NCBI GenBank assembly: GCA_009379845.1
Contig: WHSZ01000002.1
Coordinates: 124,001 to 188,000, forward strand
Length of the DNA: 64,000 nucleotides
Source: Pseudonocardiaceae bacterium
GTDB lineage: Bacteria; Actinomycetota; Actinomycetes; Mycobacteriales; Pseudonocardiaceae
Direction of reading: 5' to 3'
Part shown: positions 51,912 to 60,404 of the stretch, one piece after another
Layout of the letters: each line of letters begins with the position of its first letter
Position numbering within the stretch: the stretch's first letter is position 1
Position numbers and translations under genes: made by a program
Notes under the pieces: generated by a model
Databases searched by the model: none
What the model saw: only the letters and a program-made list of their open reading frames with translations
What the model was told of the DNA's origin: nothing

Positions 51912-51928
51912 AGCCTGCCTGACGAAGC

Positions 51929-51947
51929 CAAGGTAAGGCAGACCTAA
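51929..51947. promoter_or_regulatory. Candidate DtxR/IdeR iron box
   Basis: Minus strand TTAGGTCTGCCTTACCTTG agrees with the 19-bp consensus TTAGGTTAGGCTAACCTAA at 13 positions, keeping the AGGT-N7-ACCT symmetry. It lies between the divergent DUF3159 and SGNH hydrolase genes, 18 bp from the former. Confidence 0.4.
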
Positions 51948-52052
51948 TCGGGCGTCATCTCAGCCGCATAACCGACGGTGGCGTAGGTAAGAGCGAGCCG
52001 GGCATCCTGGCGTTCTTGGTGGGCGTGCACCACAGGCGGAAAGGGGAGGATC

Positions 52053-52838
52053 GTGCGCAGCTGGGAAAGTTTCATCGCCATCGGGGACAGCTTCACGGAA
52101 GGCCTCAGTGACCCGCTGCCCGATGGCACCTACCGGGGATGGGCCGACCGGCTGGCCACGATGCTCGGTGCCGGCAAACCCAACTTTCGCTACGCCAACC
52201 TCGCACTGCGCGGCAGGATGCTGCGGGAGATCCTGGACGAGCAGCTACCGATCGCCCTGGAGGTCAAACCGGACCTGGTAACGCTGTGCGCCGGCGGCAA
52301 CGACCTGATCGTGCCCGGCAGCGACGTGGACGAGCTGGCCGAGACCTTCGAATCCGGCGTCGTCACGCTCCGCGAAGCCGGCATCGACGTGCTGATCTTT
52401 ACCGGCCCGGACCCGAAGGAAACGCCGGTACTGCGACTCGTGCGCCCCAAGGTGGCGATCTACAACAGCAATCTGCACGCGATCGCGGAGCGGCACCGCA
52501 CCCGCCTTGTGGACCTGTGGTCGATGAGCGTGCTGGCCGACAGGCGCGCGTGGAGCGACGATCGGCTGCACTTCTCCCCGGAAGGACATCGCCGGATCGC
52601 GTTGCGCACCGCCGAGGCACTCGGGCTCGAGGTCACCGAGGACTGGCGGGAAGCGTGGCCGGAAGCCAGCGAGGACACCTGGATAACCCTGCGCCGGCAA
52701 GACCTGGAGTGGACGCGCATGCATCTGCTTCCGTGGATCCGCCGGCACCTGCGTGGCCGGTCGATGGGTGATGGCCTGACCCCGAAGCGCCCGGAACTGT
52801 CCCCGCTCGCGAACACGAGCCGCAACGGTAGCCAGTAA
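52053..52838 (+). CDS. SGNH/GDSL-family hydrolase
   Basis: A 261-residue esterase-like protein without signal peptide. Block I SFIAIGDSFTEGL (nucleophile Ser), block III LCAGGNDLIV (Asn) and block V WSDDRLHFSPEGHRRIA (Asp and His) are intact. GTG 52053 follows AAGGGGAGG. Relatives deacylate lipids or sugars; the natural substrate is unknown. Confidence 0.92.
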   Translation: MRSWESFIAIGDSFTEGLSDPLPDGTYRGWADRLATMLGAGKPNFRYANLALRGRMLREILDEQLPIALEVKPDLVTLCAGGNDLIVPGSDVDELAETFESGVVTLREAGIDVLIFTGPDPKETPVLRLVRPKVAIYNSNLHAIAERHRTRLVDLWSMSVLADRRAWSDDRLHFSPEGHRRIALRTAEALGLEVTEDWREAWPEASEDTWITLRRQDLEWTRMHLLPWIRRHLRGRSMGDGLTPKRPELSPLANTSRNGSQ

Positions 52839-53029
52839 CTCGACTCCGCCATCCGGGCGAAAGCGGCGAACTGCCGTCAAGGGAATTAAGGCGGTCAGCG
52901 CGTTATTGTGTCGTGTCTCACATCACGCTCGATTGCTTCCGCTCCTACGATCGGTTGTCCAGCGGTGTCCATGCGCGGACTCGAAACGCGGCCTTTGGAG
53001 CGGAGTCAGAGAGGCGGTACTCGACGGAC

Positions 53030-53782
53030 ATGGACGATCCGATTACCACCCGGCGACTGCGCCATGCTGGCAGGGCTCGAGTCGGGACCTGGGTGGTAGG
53101 GGGTGTGCTGGCGATCAGCGTGTCCGCGATGCTCGCCGTGGCCGCCCAGTGGTGGGAACAGGACAGGCTCGAGAGCGATCTGGCTGACCGAGCGCGGACC
53201 ACGCTCGAGGAGAGCGGATTCACGCCGGAAGGCGTAGCCATCGACGGCCGGGATGCCACCCTGTACGGCACGCTCGCCAGCGAGCCGGAGGCATTGCACG
53301 CGGTGCGCACGGTCGACGGGATCCGGATGGTGAAAGCCGGCGAGTCGGGGTCGGGCTACCGCGCATCCTCCTCGTACCAGGACGGCACCAACTCGGGGGT
53401 GTCCTCAGCGCTCGCCAGGCGCGCGCTGGACGCCTCCGCCTTGCGGGCACGGGTTAACCACCTGCAAAACGTCGGCAAGATCGTGTTCGAGCCGGACACC
53501 ACGGAGGTCTCCGAGCAGGGCAGGCACACCGTCGTGGAGATCGCCAAACTGCTCCGCGAGGCGCCGAACGCGCGGGTGGAGATCGCCGGCCACGCCGCGG
53601 GCAGCACCGGTGTCAGCGACACGAACACCGCGGTCGCTGCGCAGCAGCGCGCCAACGCGGTGTTCGACCTTCTCGTCGAGCAGGGCGTGCCGCCCGAACA
53701 GCTGCAGGCGAAGGGCTACTCCGATACCCAGCCGAAGGACACCCTGGAAGACAGCAGGCGTGTGGAGATCATCGTTCACTAG
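53030..53782 (+). CDS. Membrane-anchored BON plus OmpA-like protein (ArfA-like)
   Basis: A 250-residue protein: short basic start, one membrane helix (WVVGGVLAISVSAMLAVAAQWW), a BON-like domain (LEESGFTPEGVAIDGRDATLYGTLASEPEA) and an OmpA-like peptidoglycan-binding domain (KIVFEPDTTEVSEQG; ARVEIAGHAAGSTG; DTLEDSRRVEIIV). This TM-BON-OmpA order is that of mycobacterial ArfA/OmpATb. The small membrane gene directly downstream parallels arfB. ATG 53030 chosen; upstream GTG 52913 would add 39 residues. Confidence 0.85.
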   Translation: MDDPITTRRLRHAGRARVGTWVVGGVLAISVSAMLAVAAQWWEQDRLESDLADRARTTLEESGFTPEGVAIDGRDATLYGTLASEPEALHAVRTVDGIRMVKAGESGSGYRASSSYQDGTNSGVSSALARRALDASALRARVNHLQNVGKIVFEPDTTEVSEQGRHTVVEIAKLLREAPNARVEIAGHAAGSTGVSDTNTAVAAQQRANAVFDLLVEQGVPPEQLQAKGYSDTQPKDTLEDSRRVEIIVH

Positions 53783-53788
53783 GAGGCC

Positions 53789-54085
53789 GTGGTGCTCTGG
53801 CTGCTAGGGGAGATCTGGGTATGGTGCCTGATCTCATTCCTGCTGGGAGCACTCGTCACCGGGCTGGTGTTCGTCATCCCGGCCAAGCGGCGGATGGCGA
53901 CCACGCTCTCGCGATCCCCGCAACGGCCAAGGCAACCAGCCCGCTCGCAGCCGTTCCGCGCCGCGCAGCCCCGAGGTCCCGGATACGGCGGGCAACGCGC
54001 GCGCGATCCCGGTCCACCCGGCTCGCCGCGCTCCTCCGAATCGCGAACGACGATTCGTTATCCGCAGCGTGACTTTGATGATTAG
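53789..54085 (+). CDS. Small single-helix membrane protein downstream of the OmpA-like gene
   Basis: A 98-residue protein: one N-terminal membrane helix (LWLLGEIWVWCLISFLLGALVTGLVFVIPAKRR) then a Pro/Arg/Ser-rich disordered tail. It starts six bases after the OmpA-like stop; AGGAGG overlaps that stop. The helix and position recall ArfB/ArfC-type partners. GTG 53792 is an equally good start. Confidence 0.75.
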   Translation: MVLWLLGEIWVWCLISFLLGALVTGLVFVIPAKRRMATTLSRSPQRPRQPARSQPFRAAQPRGPGYGGQRARDPGPPGSPRSSESRTTIRYPQRDFDD

Positions 54086-54185
54086 TGCCGACCCCGGCAC
54101 ATGGGACGATTAGTGCCGACCAGGCGCACGGGACGACTAGCGCTGCCCTCGCGCCAGCACATGGGATCGGCTAGCGCCGGCAGCC
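54080..54185 (+). repeat. Degenerate tandem repeats before the subtilase
   Basis: GATTAGTGCCGAC-like units begin at about 54080, 54108, 54135 and 54169, each followed by a variant of GGCACATGGGAC. Periods are 28, 27 and about 34 bp. Units drift from GATTAGTG to GGCTAGCG. They start at the 3' end of the small membrane gene. Confidence 0.55.
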
Positions 54186-54273
54186 GAAACGGAACCCCGC
54201 CGCCATTCGGGCGGTATCGGCGATACACGGCCCCACTCTCGACATAAACTGAGGGTGTTTGAATGTTCACCCT

Positions 54274-55512
54274 ATGAAGCTGGTGGTCGGTATGACGGGT
54301 GCCGTACCCCGCGGCCGTGGCCGTTACTTGATCCTGCTGGACGACAACGTCGAGGGAGCACGAAGCATCGCCCGGCTCGGGCGGCTGGAGGCGGCAAGCA
54401 CCGCTGAGCTGACGGTCTCCGAGGCCGCCGGCATGCTGGCCGAAATGGACGGCCTGCTGTTCGACCAGCTCGGTGTCGCGGTGGTGACCGCCACCCCGGA
54501 ACAGGCGGACGCGCTGCTCGGCGCGGTGCCGGTGGACGGACCGATCTCCCAGGTGGAGCCGGACCGAACGGTCCGGGCGATCAGCGCGGCCCCCGCGACC
54601 GAACCAGCGGGGCCTGCGAGGCCTGCCGGGCCTGCCGGGCCTGCCGGGCCTGCCGGAGTGGACGAGAGCACGTTCACCTGGGGCCTGCGGACGCTGGGCG
54701 TGCCGGAAAGCACGGCGACCGGCAGCGGCGTCCGGCTCGCCGTGCTGGACACCGGTTTCGACGTCGGGCATCCGGATTTCGCCGGCCGGACGCTCGTCAC
54801 CAGGTCGTTCGTGTCCGGCCAGGATGTCGCGGACGGGCACGGGCACGGCACGCATGTCACCGGAACCGCGTGCGGCCCGCGCGTGGTCGCATCCGGACCC
54901 GGCTACGGGGTGGCCTTCGAATGCGAGGGTTACCTGGGCAAGGTGCTCGGCGACGACGGTTCCGGTTCGGACAGCGGGATCCTGGGAGGCATCTCGTGGG
55001 CGGTGGACAACGGCTGCGCGGTGGTCTCGCTTTCCCTCGGCGCAACGGCTGAACCGGGCCAGCCGTTTTCCCGGACCTTCGAGGCGGTGGCGCGGCGCGC
55101 CATGCGGCGCGGCACGCTGATCGTCGCGGCAGCCGGCAACGAGAGCAGCCGGGCCGGCGGGGTGGTGGCTCCGGTGGGGCACCCGGCGAACTGCCCATCG
55201 GTGCTGGCCGTCGGGGCGGTGGACGTGGCCGGTGCGGTCGCCGACTTCTCCAGCGGCACGGTCGACGAGGACAGCGCGGTGGATCTCGTCGGGCCTGGGG
55301 TCGAGGTGTACTCCAGCTGGCCGATGCCGGAGCGCAATCGCAAGCTCAGCGGCACAAGCATGGCAACGCCGCATGTGGCGGGGGTGGCCGCGCTGCTCGC
55401 ACAGCGGCACGGCGCGCGGGGGTGGGCATTGTGGGCACGGCTGGGCCAGGCCAGCCGGCGCCTGCCACTGCCCAGCACCGATGTCGGAGCGGGCCTGGTG
55501 AGGGCTCCCTGA
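54274..55512 (+). CDS. Subtilisin-family (S8) serine protease with collagen-like linker
   Basis: A 412-residue protease. Residues 1-100 resemble an I9-type propeptide, then a GPARPAGPAGPAGPAG linker, then the catalytic domain: Asp in AVLDTGFDVGHPDF, His in GHGHGTHVTGTA, oxyanion Asn in AAAGNESS and Ser in LSGTSMATPHVAG. No signal peptide is visible at ATG 54274 or at the upstream TTG 54259, so it may stay inside the cell or leave by another route. A strong hairpin follows the gene. Confidence 0.92.
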   Translation: MKLVVGMTGAVPRGRGRYLILLDDNVEGARSIARLGRLEAASTAELTVSEAAGMLAEMDGLLFDQLGVAVVTATPEQADALLGAVPVDGPISQVEPDRTVRAISAAPATEPAGPARPAGPAGPAGPAGVDESTFTWGLRTLGVPESTATGSGVRLAVLDTGFDVGHPDFAGRTLVTRSFVSGQDVADGHGHGTHVTGTACGPRVVASGPGYGVAFECEGYLGKVLGDDGSGSDSGILGGISWAVDNGCAVVSLSLGATAEPGQPFSRTFEAVARRAMRRGTLIVAAAGNESSRAGGVVAPVGHPANCPSVLAVGAVDVAGAVADFSSGTVDEDSAVDLVGPGVEVYSSWPMPERNRKLSGTSMATPHVAGVAALLAQRHGARGWALWARLGQASRRLPLPSTDVGAGLVRAP

Positions 55513-55527
55513 CTCCGGCATCCGAAA

Positions 55528-55566
55528 GCCCCGTGCCGGCTGTTCCCGACGCAGACGGCACGGGGC
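55528..55566. terminator. Hairpin terminator after the subtilase
   Basis: GCCCCGTGCCG and CGGCACGGGGC are complementary arms around a 17-base loop. The remaining 55567-55777 holds a 15-bp direct duplication (TGTAACGCCCGCACC, about 55739-55770) and no gene that I can support. Confidence 0.75.
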
Positions 55567-55777
55567 CCTAACTTCGTCGTGCGCACCGAAGCGGGCGCCG
55601 AAGTTCGACCAAAAACACCTCGGCGCCACCCCGAGCGGAAGCCCCGACCTGCTCTTGATCAGCTACCAACGAGGCGAACAATCGAGCGATAGCGCCTCCG
55701 CCGCGGTAGCGAGAGCAACATAACAGATGGCGCACAGTCTGTAACGCCCGCACCCTGTAACGCCCGCACCTCACCGG

Positions 55778-56686
55778 CTACCGGGTGAGCGGGGTGAACT
55801 CCCTGCTCGCGATGAACGACGGGCGGGGCTGCCGCGCGGCGAACGGTTCCACCAGCTCGTTCTCCACGCTGTTGAACACCATAAAGATGTTCGAGCGCGG
55901 GAACGGCGTGATGTTGTTGCCGGATCCGTGCATGATGTTCGAATCGAAGACGAGCGCGGATCCCGCCGGGCCGGTGAACTGCTCGATCCCGTGTTCGGCG
56001 GCAAGCATGGTGATCTCGTTCTGGCTTGGCACCCCGATTTCTTGCTCCTTGAGCGACGACTTGTAGTGGTCGTCAGGCGTTTCGCCGATGCACGGAACGA
56101 ATGTGCGGTGCGAACCGGGCATCACCATCAGCCCACCGTTGAACGGGTAGTTGTCGGTGAGCGCGATGGAGATGCTCACGGCTCGCGGTGCCGGCATACC
56201 GTCCTCGGCATGCCACGTCTCGAAGTCGGAGTGCCAGTAGAACCCGTTGCCCTTGTAACCGGGCATGTAGTTGACCCTGGTCTGGTGTAGGTAGACCTCC
56301 GAACCGAGGATCTGCTGGGCCCGGTCGAGCACCCGAGGATCACGCACCAACTCGGCGATCAGCTCGCTGACTTTGTGTACTTCGAAGATGGACCGAACCT
56401 CGTTCGATTTCTTCTCGACGACGACACGCTCGTCACGCTTGAATTGCTCGTCGCCGGACAGCCGAACCAGTTCCTGCCAGTAGCCCTGCACTTCGGCGGG
56501 GCTGAGCATGCCTTCGACAATCGAAAACCCCTTGGCATCGTGCGACGCCAGCGTCGCCGCATCGATCGGCCCTTCCGCCTCGTTCGACCACACCGTCGGG
56601 TCGGTGCGCTCCATTGGCTTCGCGGCCACATGGGCTGGGATTCGCGTGGGGTAGCGATCCTCAGTCCTGGTGTCCATCAGGGTCAT
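55778..56686 (-). CDS. ectD: Ectoine 5-hydroxylase EctD
   Basis: A 302-residue Fe(II)/2-oxoglutarate dioxygenase converting ectoine to 5-hydroxyectoine. Iron ligands are His and Asp in FYWHSDFETWH and the distal His in NIMHGSGNN; the EctD signature stretch around there is intact, and Arg in SNIFMVFNS region binds 2-oxoglutarate. ATG 56686 has GGAGG upstream. It is the last gene of ectABCD, so the strain probably makes hydroxyectoine. Confidence 0.97.
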   Translation of the reverse strand: MTLMDTRTEDRYPTRIPAHVAAKPMERTDPTVWSNEAEGPIDAATLASHDAKGFSIVEGMLSPAEVQGYWQELVRLSGDEQFKRDERVVVEKKSNEVRSIFEVHKVSELIAELVRDPRVLDRAQQILGSEVYLHQTRVNYMPGYKGNGFYWHSDFETWHAEDGMPAPRAVSISIALTDNYPFNGGLMVMPGSHRTFVPCIGETPDDHYKSSLKEQEIGVPSQNEITMLAAEHGIEQFTGPAGSALVFDSNIMHGSGNNITPFPRSNIFMVFNSVENELVEPFAARQPRPSFIASREFTPLTR

Positions 56687-56757
56687 CGCAGCTCGCCTCC
56701 TCGAATCACACTGTTGTTTTATTCGTGATGCGCAAGCGTCGTGGTGGGATTGCAGAG

Positions 56758-57174
56758 CTAGGCGCTCTTTTCTCCGCCCTCCGTGGTCTCCTCGATGATC
56801 AGCGGGTACACCCCGTTCTCGTCGTGCACCTCGCGTCCGGTCACCGGCGGGTTGAACACGCACACCGTGCGCATGTCGGTCTTCGGCCGCACCTGGTGCT
56901 TGTCGTGCTTGTTCAGCAGGTACAACGACCCAGGTGCCAGCTGGTAAATCTCGCCGGTCTCCTTGTCGAGTAGCTCGCCCTCGCCTTCGGTGACGAATAC
57001 CGCTTCGATGTGATTGGCGTACCAGAAATCGTTGACCGTGCCCGCGTACAGCGTGGTCTCGTGCACGGAGAAGCCGACGCCTTCCTTGGCGAGCACGATG
57101 CGCTTGCTGCGCCAGTTCGGGGTCTTGATGTCGGCTTCGGTGTCTTCGATCTCCGACGTGGTACGGACGATCAC
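56758..57174 (-). CDS. ectC: Ectoine synthase EctC
   Basis: A 138-residue cupin enzyme that cyclises N-gamma-acetyl-diaminobutyrate. [21 protein letters not shown] at the start (GTG 57174 with GGGAG), [10 protein letters not shown] and [12 protein letters not shown] carry the metal and substrate residues. Third in ectABCD. Confidence 0.97.
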   Translation of the reverse strand: MIVRTTSEIEDTEADIKTPNWRSKRIVLAKEGVGFSVHETTLYAGTVNDFWYANHIEAVFVTEGEGELLDKETGEIYQLAPGSLYLLNKHDKHQVRPKTDMRTVCVFNPPVTGREVHDENGVYPLIIEETTEGGEKSA

Positions 57175-57242
57175 GGTGTCTCCCAATAAGTAGTCGTCGC
57201 CGAAGGCGCGCTCCGGCCAGTTGTCGATGTGCCGCGCGTCCG

Positions 57243-58493
57243 TTACCGGAGCACGGTGCGAACGGACTCGGCGATGATCCCGAGACCCTGTTCGACCTCA
57301 TCATCCGTGATGGTGAGCGGCGGCATCATCTTGACTACCTCACTGTCCGGTCCGGACGTCTCCATGAGCAGACCGCGCTCGAACGCCGCCGAGGCGACCT
57401 TGCCGGCCAGCTCGCCGGACTGGAACTCCAGCCCCCTCGCGAGGCCACGGCCCTTTGCCACCAACGACGCCTCCGGGAACTCCTCGACGAGCTCGCCGAG
57501 CACCCTGGCGATCTGCTCACCCTTGGCGAGCGTGCCCTTCTCGAGCTTGTCATCCGTCCAGTAGGCGCGAAGCGCCTCGGTCGCGGCCACGAACGCGGGG
57601 TTGATGCCGCGGAACGTGCCGTTGTGCTCGCCCGGTTCCCACACGTCCAGCTCCGGCTTGAACAGCGTGACGGCGAGCGGCAGGCCGTAACCGCCGATCG
57701 ACTTGGAGAGGCAGACGATGTCCGGCTGAAGACCCGCGAGCTCGAAGCTGAAGAACGGGCCGGTGCGCCCGCAGCCCATCTGCACGTCGTCGACGATGAG
57801 CAGCATGTCGTGCTGCTTGCACAGCTCGGCGAGCCCCTGCAGCCACTCGACGCGGGCGGCGTTGATCCCGCCCTCGCCCTGCACGGTTTCCACGATCACC
57901 GCGGCCGGCTCGTTCAGCCCGCTACCGCTGTCCTCGAGCAGCCGCTCGAAGAACAGGAAGTCCGGTGTCTGCCCCTCGAAGTAGTTGTCGTAGGGCATCG
58001 GCGTGGCATGCACGAGCGGGATGCCTGCGCCGCCGCGCTTCATCGAGTTGCCGGTCACCGACAGCGCGCCGAGCGTCATCCCGTGGAACGCGTTGGTGAA
58101 GTTGATGATCGATTCCCTGCCGGTCACCTTGCGGGCCAGCTTGAGCGCGGCTTCCACGGTGTTCACGCCGCCGGGGCCCGGCAGCATCAACTTGTAGTCG
58201 TAGCCGCGCGGCTTCAGCAGGATTTCCTGGACGGACTCCAGGAAATCGCGTTTGGCCACGGTGTTCATATCCAGCCCGTGAGTAACGCCGTCCCGCTGCA
58301 TATAGTCGATCAGGGCCTGCTTCAACACCGGGTTGTTGTGCCCGTAGTTGAGCGCGCCGGCGCCAGCGAAGAAGTCGAGGTAGCCACGCCCGTCCTCGCT
58401 GTAGAGCCAGCTGCCACTTGCCCGATCGAACACGACCGGCCAGCCCCTGCTGTAACTGCGCACCTCGGATTCGAGCGTTTCGAAGACGTTCAC
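57243..58493 (-). CDS. ectB: Diaminobutyrate-2-oxoglutarate transaminase EctB
   Basis: A 416-residue class III PLP aminotransferase forming diaminobutyrate from aspartate semialdehyde. [36 protein letters not shown] and the PLP Lys in [12 protein letters not shown] are present. GTG 58493 with GGAG four bases upstream is preferred over TTG 58517. Second in ectABCD. Confidence 0.97.
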   Translation of the reverse strand: MNVFETLESEVRSYSRGWPVVFDRASGSWLYSEDGRGYLDFFAGAGALNYGHNNPVLKQALIDYMQRDGVTHGLDMNTVAKRDFLESVQEILLKPRGYDYKLMLPGPGGVNTVEAALKLARKVTGRESIINFTNAFHGMTLGALSVTGNSMKRGGAGIPLVHATPMPYDNYFEGQTPDFLFFERLLEDSGSGLNEPAAVIVETVQGEGGINAARVEWLQGLAELCKQHDMLLIVDDVQMGCGRTGPFFSFELAGLQPDIVCLSKSIGGYGLPLAVTLFKPELDVWEPGEHNGTFRGINPAFVAATEALRAYWTDDKLEKGTLAKGEQIARVLGELVEEFPEASLVAKGRGLARGLEFQSGELAGKVASAAFERGLLMETSGPDSEVVKMMPPLTITDDEVEQGLGIIAESVRTVLR

Positions 58494-58592
58494 AATACTC
58501 CGTCCGGTCACATTCAAGTTCTTGTTGGTATTTTCTCGTGGCCGCGCGGGAACCGGCGAGTAAAAGATCCGCTAAATCTCTCACTCGCGCAT

Positions 58593-59129
58593 TTAACCCA
58601 CGCCTACCAATGGCCCGATTCGGTATAGGTACTCGGGTTCATGCTCGTCCGGAAAATCCGCGGCCGCGAACAACTCGGTGCTCTCCAGGGAAGCATTCCA
58701 GCGTTTCGCGAATGAACTGAACAACCGAATCGACGCCTCGTTGTCCGGCGTGATCGTCGTCTCTAAATGGCGAACCCCGGAAGCCGTCAGTCGTCGAAAC
58801 AGATCGTCAAGCAACCTGCCGGCGAGGCCACGGCCGCGCTGCGAATCGTCCACCGCGACCTGCCAGACCACGGCGATATCCTGCGCGGTTGGCTTGCGGT
58901 AGCCGATGACGAAACCGACGGTTCGATCGTCCACCCTGGCGACAACCGAAGTGTCCGCGAAATCGTGGCACCACAACAGATACGCATACGAAGAGTTGAG
59001 ATCCAACTTGTGCGAACCGCGCGCGATTCGCCAGACGGCCGCTCCATCGGCCTTGCTCGGTGATTCGATCACCGGGGGCCGACCATTAGCTTTGTCGTCT
59101 TCCGCGCTGTCGGAGTGCTTTCCGGACAT
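58593..59129 (-). CDS. ectA: Diaminobutyrate acetyltransferase EctA
   Basis: A 178-residue GNAT enzyme acetylating diaminobutyrate. LDLNSSYAYLLWCHDFADTS is the EctA hallmark; the acetyl-CoA site is QVAVDDSQRGRGLAGRLLDD. First gene of the operon; promoter must lie in 59130-59300, where the DNA is less GC-rich than its surroundings. Confidence 0.97.
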   Translation of the reverse strand: MSGKHSDSAEDDKANGRPPVIESPSKADGAAVWRIARGSHKLDLNSSYAYLLWCHDFADTSVVARVDDRTVGFVIGYRKPTAQDIAVVWQVAVDDSQRGRGLAGRLLDDLFRRLTASGVRHLETTITPDNEASIRLFSSFAKRWNASLESTELFAAADFPDEHEPEYLYRIGPLVGVG

Positions 59130-59523
59130 GTCAATACAACGTAACAGAGGTTTGCCGACGGCTCAGCGCGACGATATGTGAATGGCGGAACTACCAGGAA
59201 CTTCGGCAAAACACGCGTGAGAAGCGCAACAAAAAGGTACCGATCATGGTGCCGCATGTGATAACGGGCCATTTCGGTCATTACGGGCCCGCACGGATTA
59301 GTAGAGGGCAACAGGCCGTGCTAGCGCAAGCACCAATCTCGCGCACGCCTGCCGGCTGCCCGACCACCGGCTGGGCAGGACCGAAGGATTGACACCTTCA
59401 ACCGGTTCAGGGCACGAAAATTGCCGTGCGTCCGCGCGCACATCGAAAGATACCGATGGCGCCGCGGCGGACGCGCCGGCCATGACCTCAATCACACCGT
59501 GTTCCTTGCTCACCGGTGCGGTC
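59130..59523. other. Gene-free stretch upstream of ectA
   Basis: 394 bases without a supported gene. It should contain the ect promoter near its left end. At 59394-59415 the minus strand reads CCCTGAACCGGTTGAAGG, like the dispersed CCTGAGCxxGTCGAAGG element that reads as PEPVEG in many genomes. Nothing else stands out. Confidence 0.5.
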
Positions 59524-59778
59524 TCACTTGAGCACGGTCACCCGAAGGACGACGATCCGGAGATGCCGATCGCCCACGATGTAGACGATCAGCCCGCTGA
59601 TGCCCTCGTGGTTGATGTCGGCGGCGTAGCGGTCGGCGGTCTTGTCGTAGGTGCCACGGCCGAGTGGGTCGCGCTGGATTTCGGTAATCACCGTCAGCAC
59701 GGCCTGCCGGGCCGCGGCGGACAGCGTGTCGAATTGCTCGGCCGCGTGCTCCGCCCAGATCAGCTCGTACCGCGACAT
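59524..59778 (-). CDS. RelE/ParE-family toxin
   Basis: An 84-residue protein with the RelE fold pattern: YELIWAEHAAEQFDTLSAAARQAVLTVITEIQRDP, then GLIVYIVGDRHLRIVVLRVTVL. Most RelE toxins cleave mRNA on the ribosome. ATG 59778 overlaps the stop of the DUF6247-type gene (ATGA), the usual antitoxin-first layout. Confidence 0.85.
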   Translation of the reverse strand: MSRYELIWAEHAAEQFDTLSAAARQAVLTVITEIQRDPLGRGTYDKTADRYAADINHEGISGLIVYIVGDRHLRIVVLRVTVLK

Positions 59779-60143
59779 CAGGCGGATGCCGACATGACGC
59801 GTGCGAAGGCCCATCCGCCGTCGCCGGTGCGATGGTAGACGTGCTGGCTGCCGTCCGGCTGGGGACACCACTTCTTGGTCAGGTCCCGGGGATCGCCTGC
59901 GGAGATCCGCGCGTGTGCCGCGTCGACCTCCGGGTCCGGGTCAAGCAGCACCATGGCCTGGGCCCACCACCTGCCGACCAGACGGGTCAGCCGTTCGGTG
60001 TCGAAGTCGTCGTCGGTCTCGGCCATGGCCGTGTGGAATTCGGCGACGAACCGCTCGTGCAGGTCCGGTCGGTGCTCGGCCAGAACTCGGCGCACCGCGT
60101 CGGCCGTGCGAGGCAAGGCGGTCGAGCGGGCCGGCGACGACAT
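59778..60143 (-). CDS. DUF6247-type protein, probable antitoxin partner
   Basis: A 121-residue protein: helical N-terminus (TADAVRRVLAEHRPDLHERFVAEFHTAM; DTERLTRLVGRWWAQAM) and a C-terminal DPDPEVDAAHARISAGDPRDL. Proteins like this often precede RelE toxins in actinomycetes, and the genes overlap here. Antitoxin role is inferred from position. ATG 60143 chosen; 60155 is possible. Confidence 0.7.
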   Translation of the reverse strand: MSSPARSTALPRTADAVRRVLAEHRPDLHERFVAEFHTAMAETDDDFDTERLTRLVGRWWAQAMVLLDPDPEVDAAHARISAGDPRDLTKKWCPQPDGSQHVYHRTGDGGWAFARVMSASA

Positions 60144-60194
60144 GACGATCACCATAACGATCGTCACCGCCGATACTCGCCTACCGGCCCGCCG

Positions 60195-60226
60195 TGTCGC
60201 CACACAATGTCGCCACAAAATGTCGC
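60195..60226 (+). promoter_or_regulatory. 13-bp-period direct repeats upstream of the toxin-antitoxin pair
   Basis: TGTCGCCACA at 60195 and 60208 and TGTCGC at 60221, exactly 13 bp apart. About 50-80 bp upstream of the antitoxin start, where an autoregulatory operator would be. Confidence 0.4.
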
Positions 60227-60321
60227 TCGGTACCGCCAGTACCGCGACAGGTGGCCTATCGTGATCCTCCGGCGTTCACCCGCCACAACCGCCACGATTT
60301 CGCGCCCATCACGCTGATTTG

Positions 60322-60371
60322 CCCTACCTACCCGTCGAAAAGACCCTCCGTTGTTCGACGGGTAGGTAGGG
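60322..60371. promoter_or_regulatory. 18-bp perfect inverted repeat with possible ECF42 promoter
   Basis: Arms CCCTACCTACCCGTCGAA (60322-60339) and TTCGACGGGTAGGTAGGG (60354-60371) are fully complementary with a 14-base loop. CGTCGA (60332-60337) and CGAC (60356-60359), 18 bases apart, resemble the TGTCGA/CGAC -35 and -10 boxes I recall for ECF42 sigma factors. The DGPF gene starts 33 bases later. Confidence 0.55.
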
Positions 60372-60404
60372 GTGGGAAGCGCCAACACGGCTGAGGAGCC
60401 ACGC

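Noticed and set aside
54082..55629. 515-residue minus-strand open frame opposite the subtilase
   Set aside because: The plus strand has the full S8 triad; the minus frame is Arg/Pro/Gly-rich with no motif.
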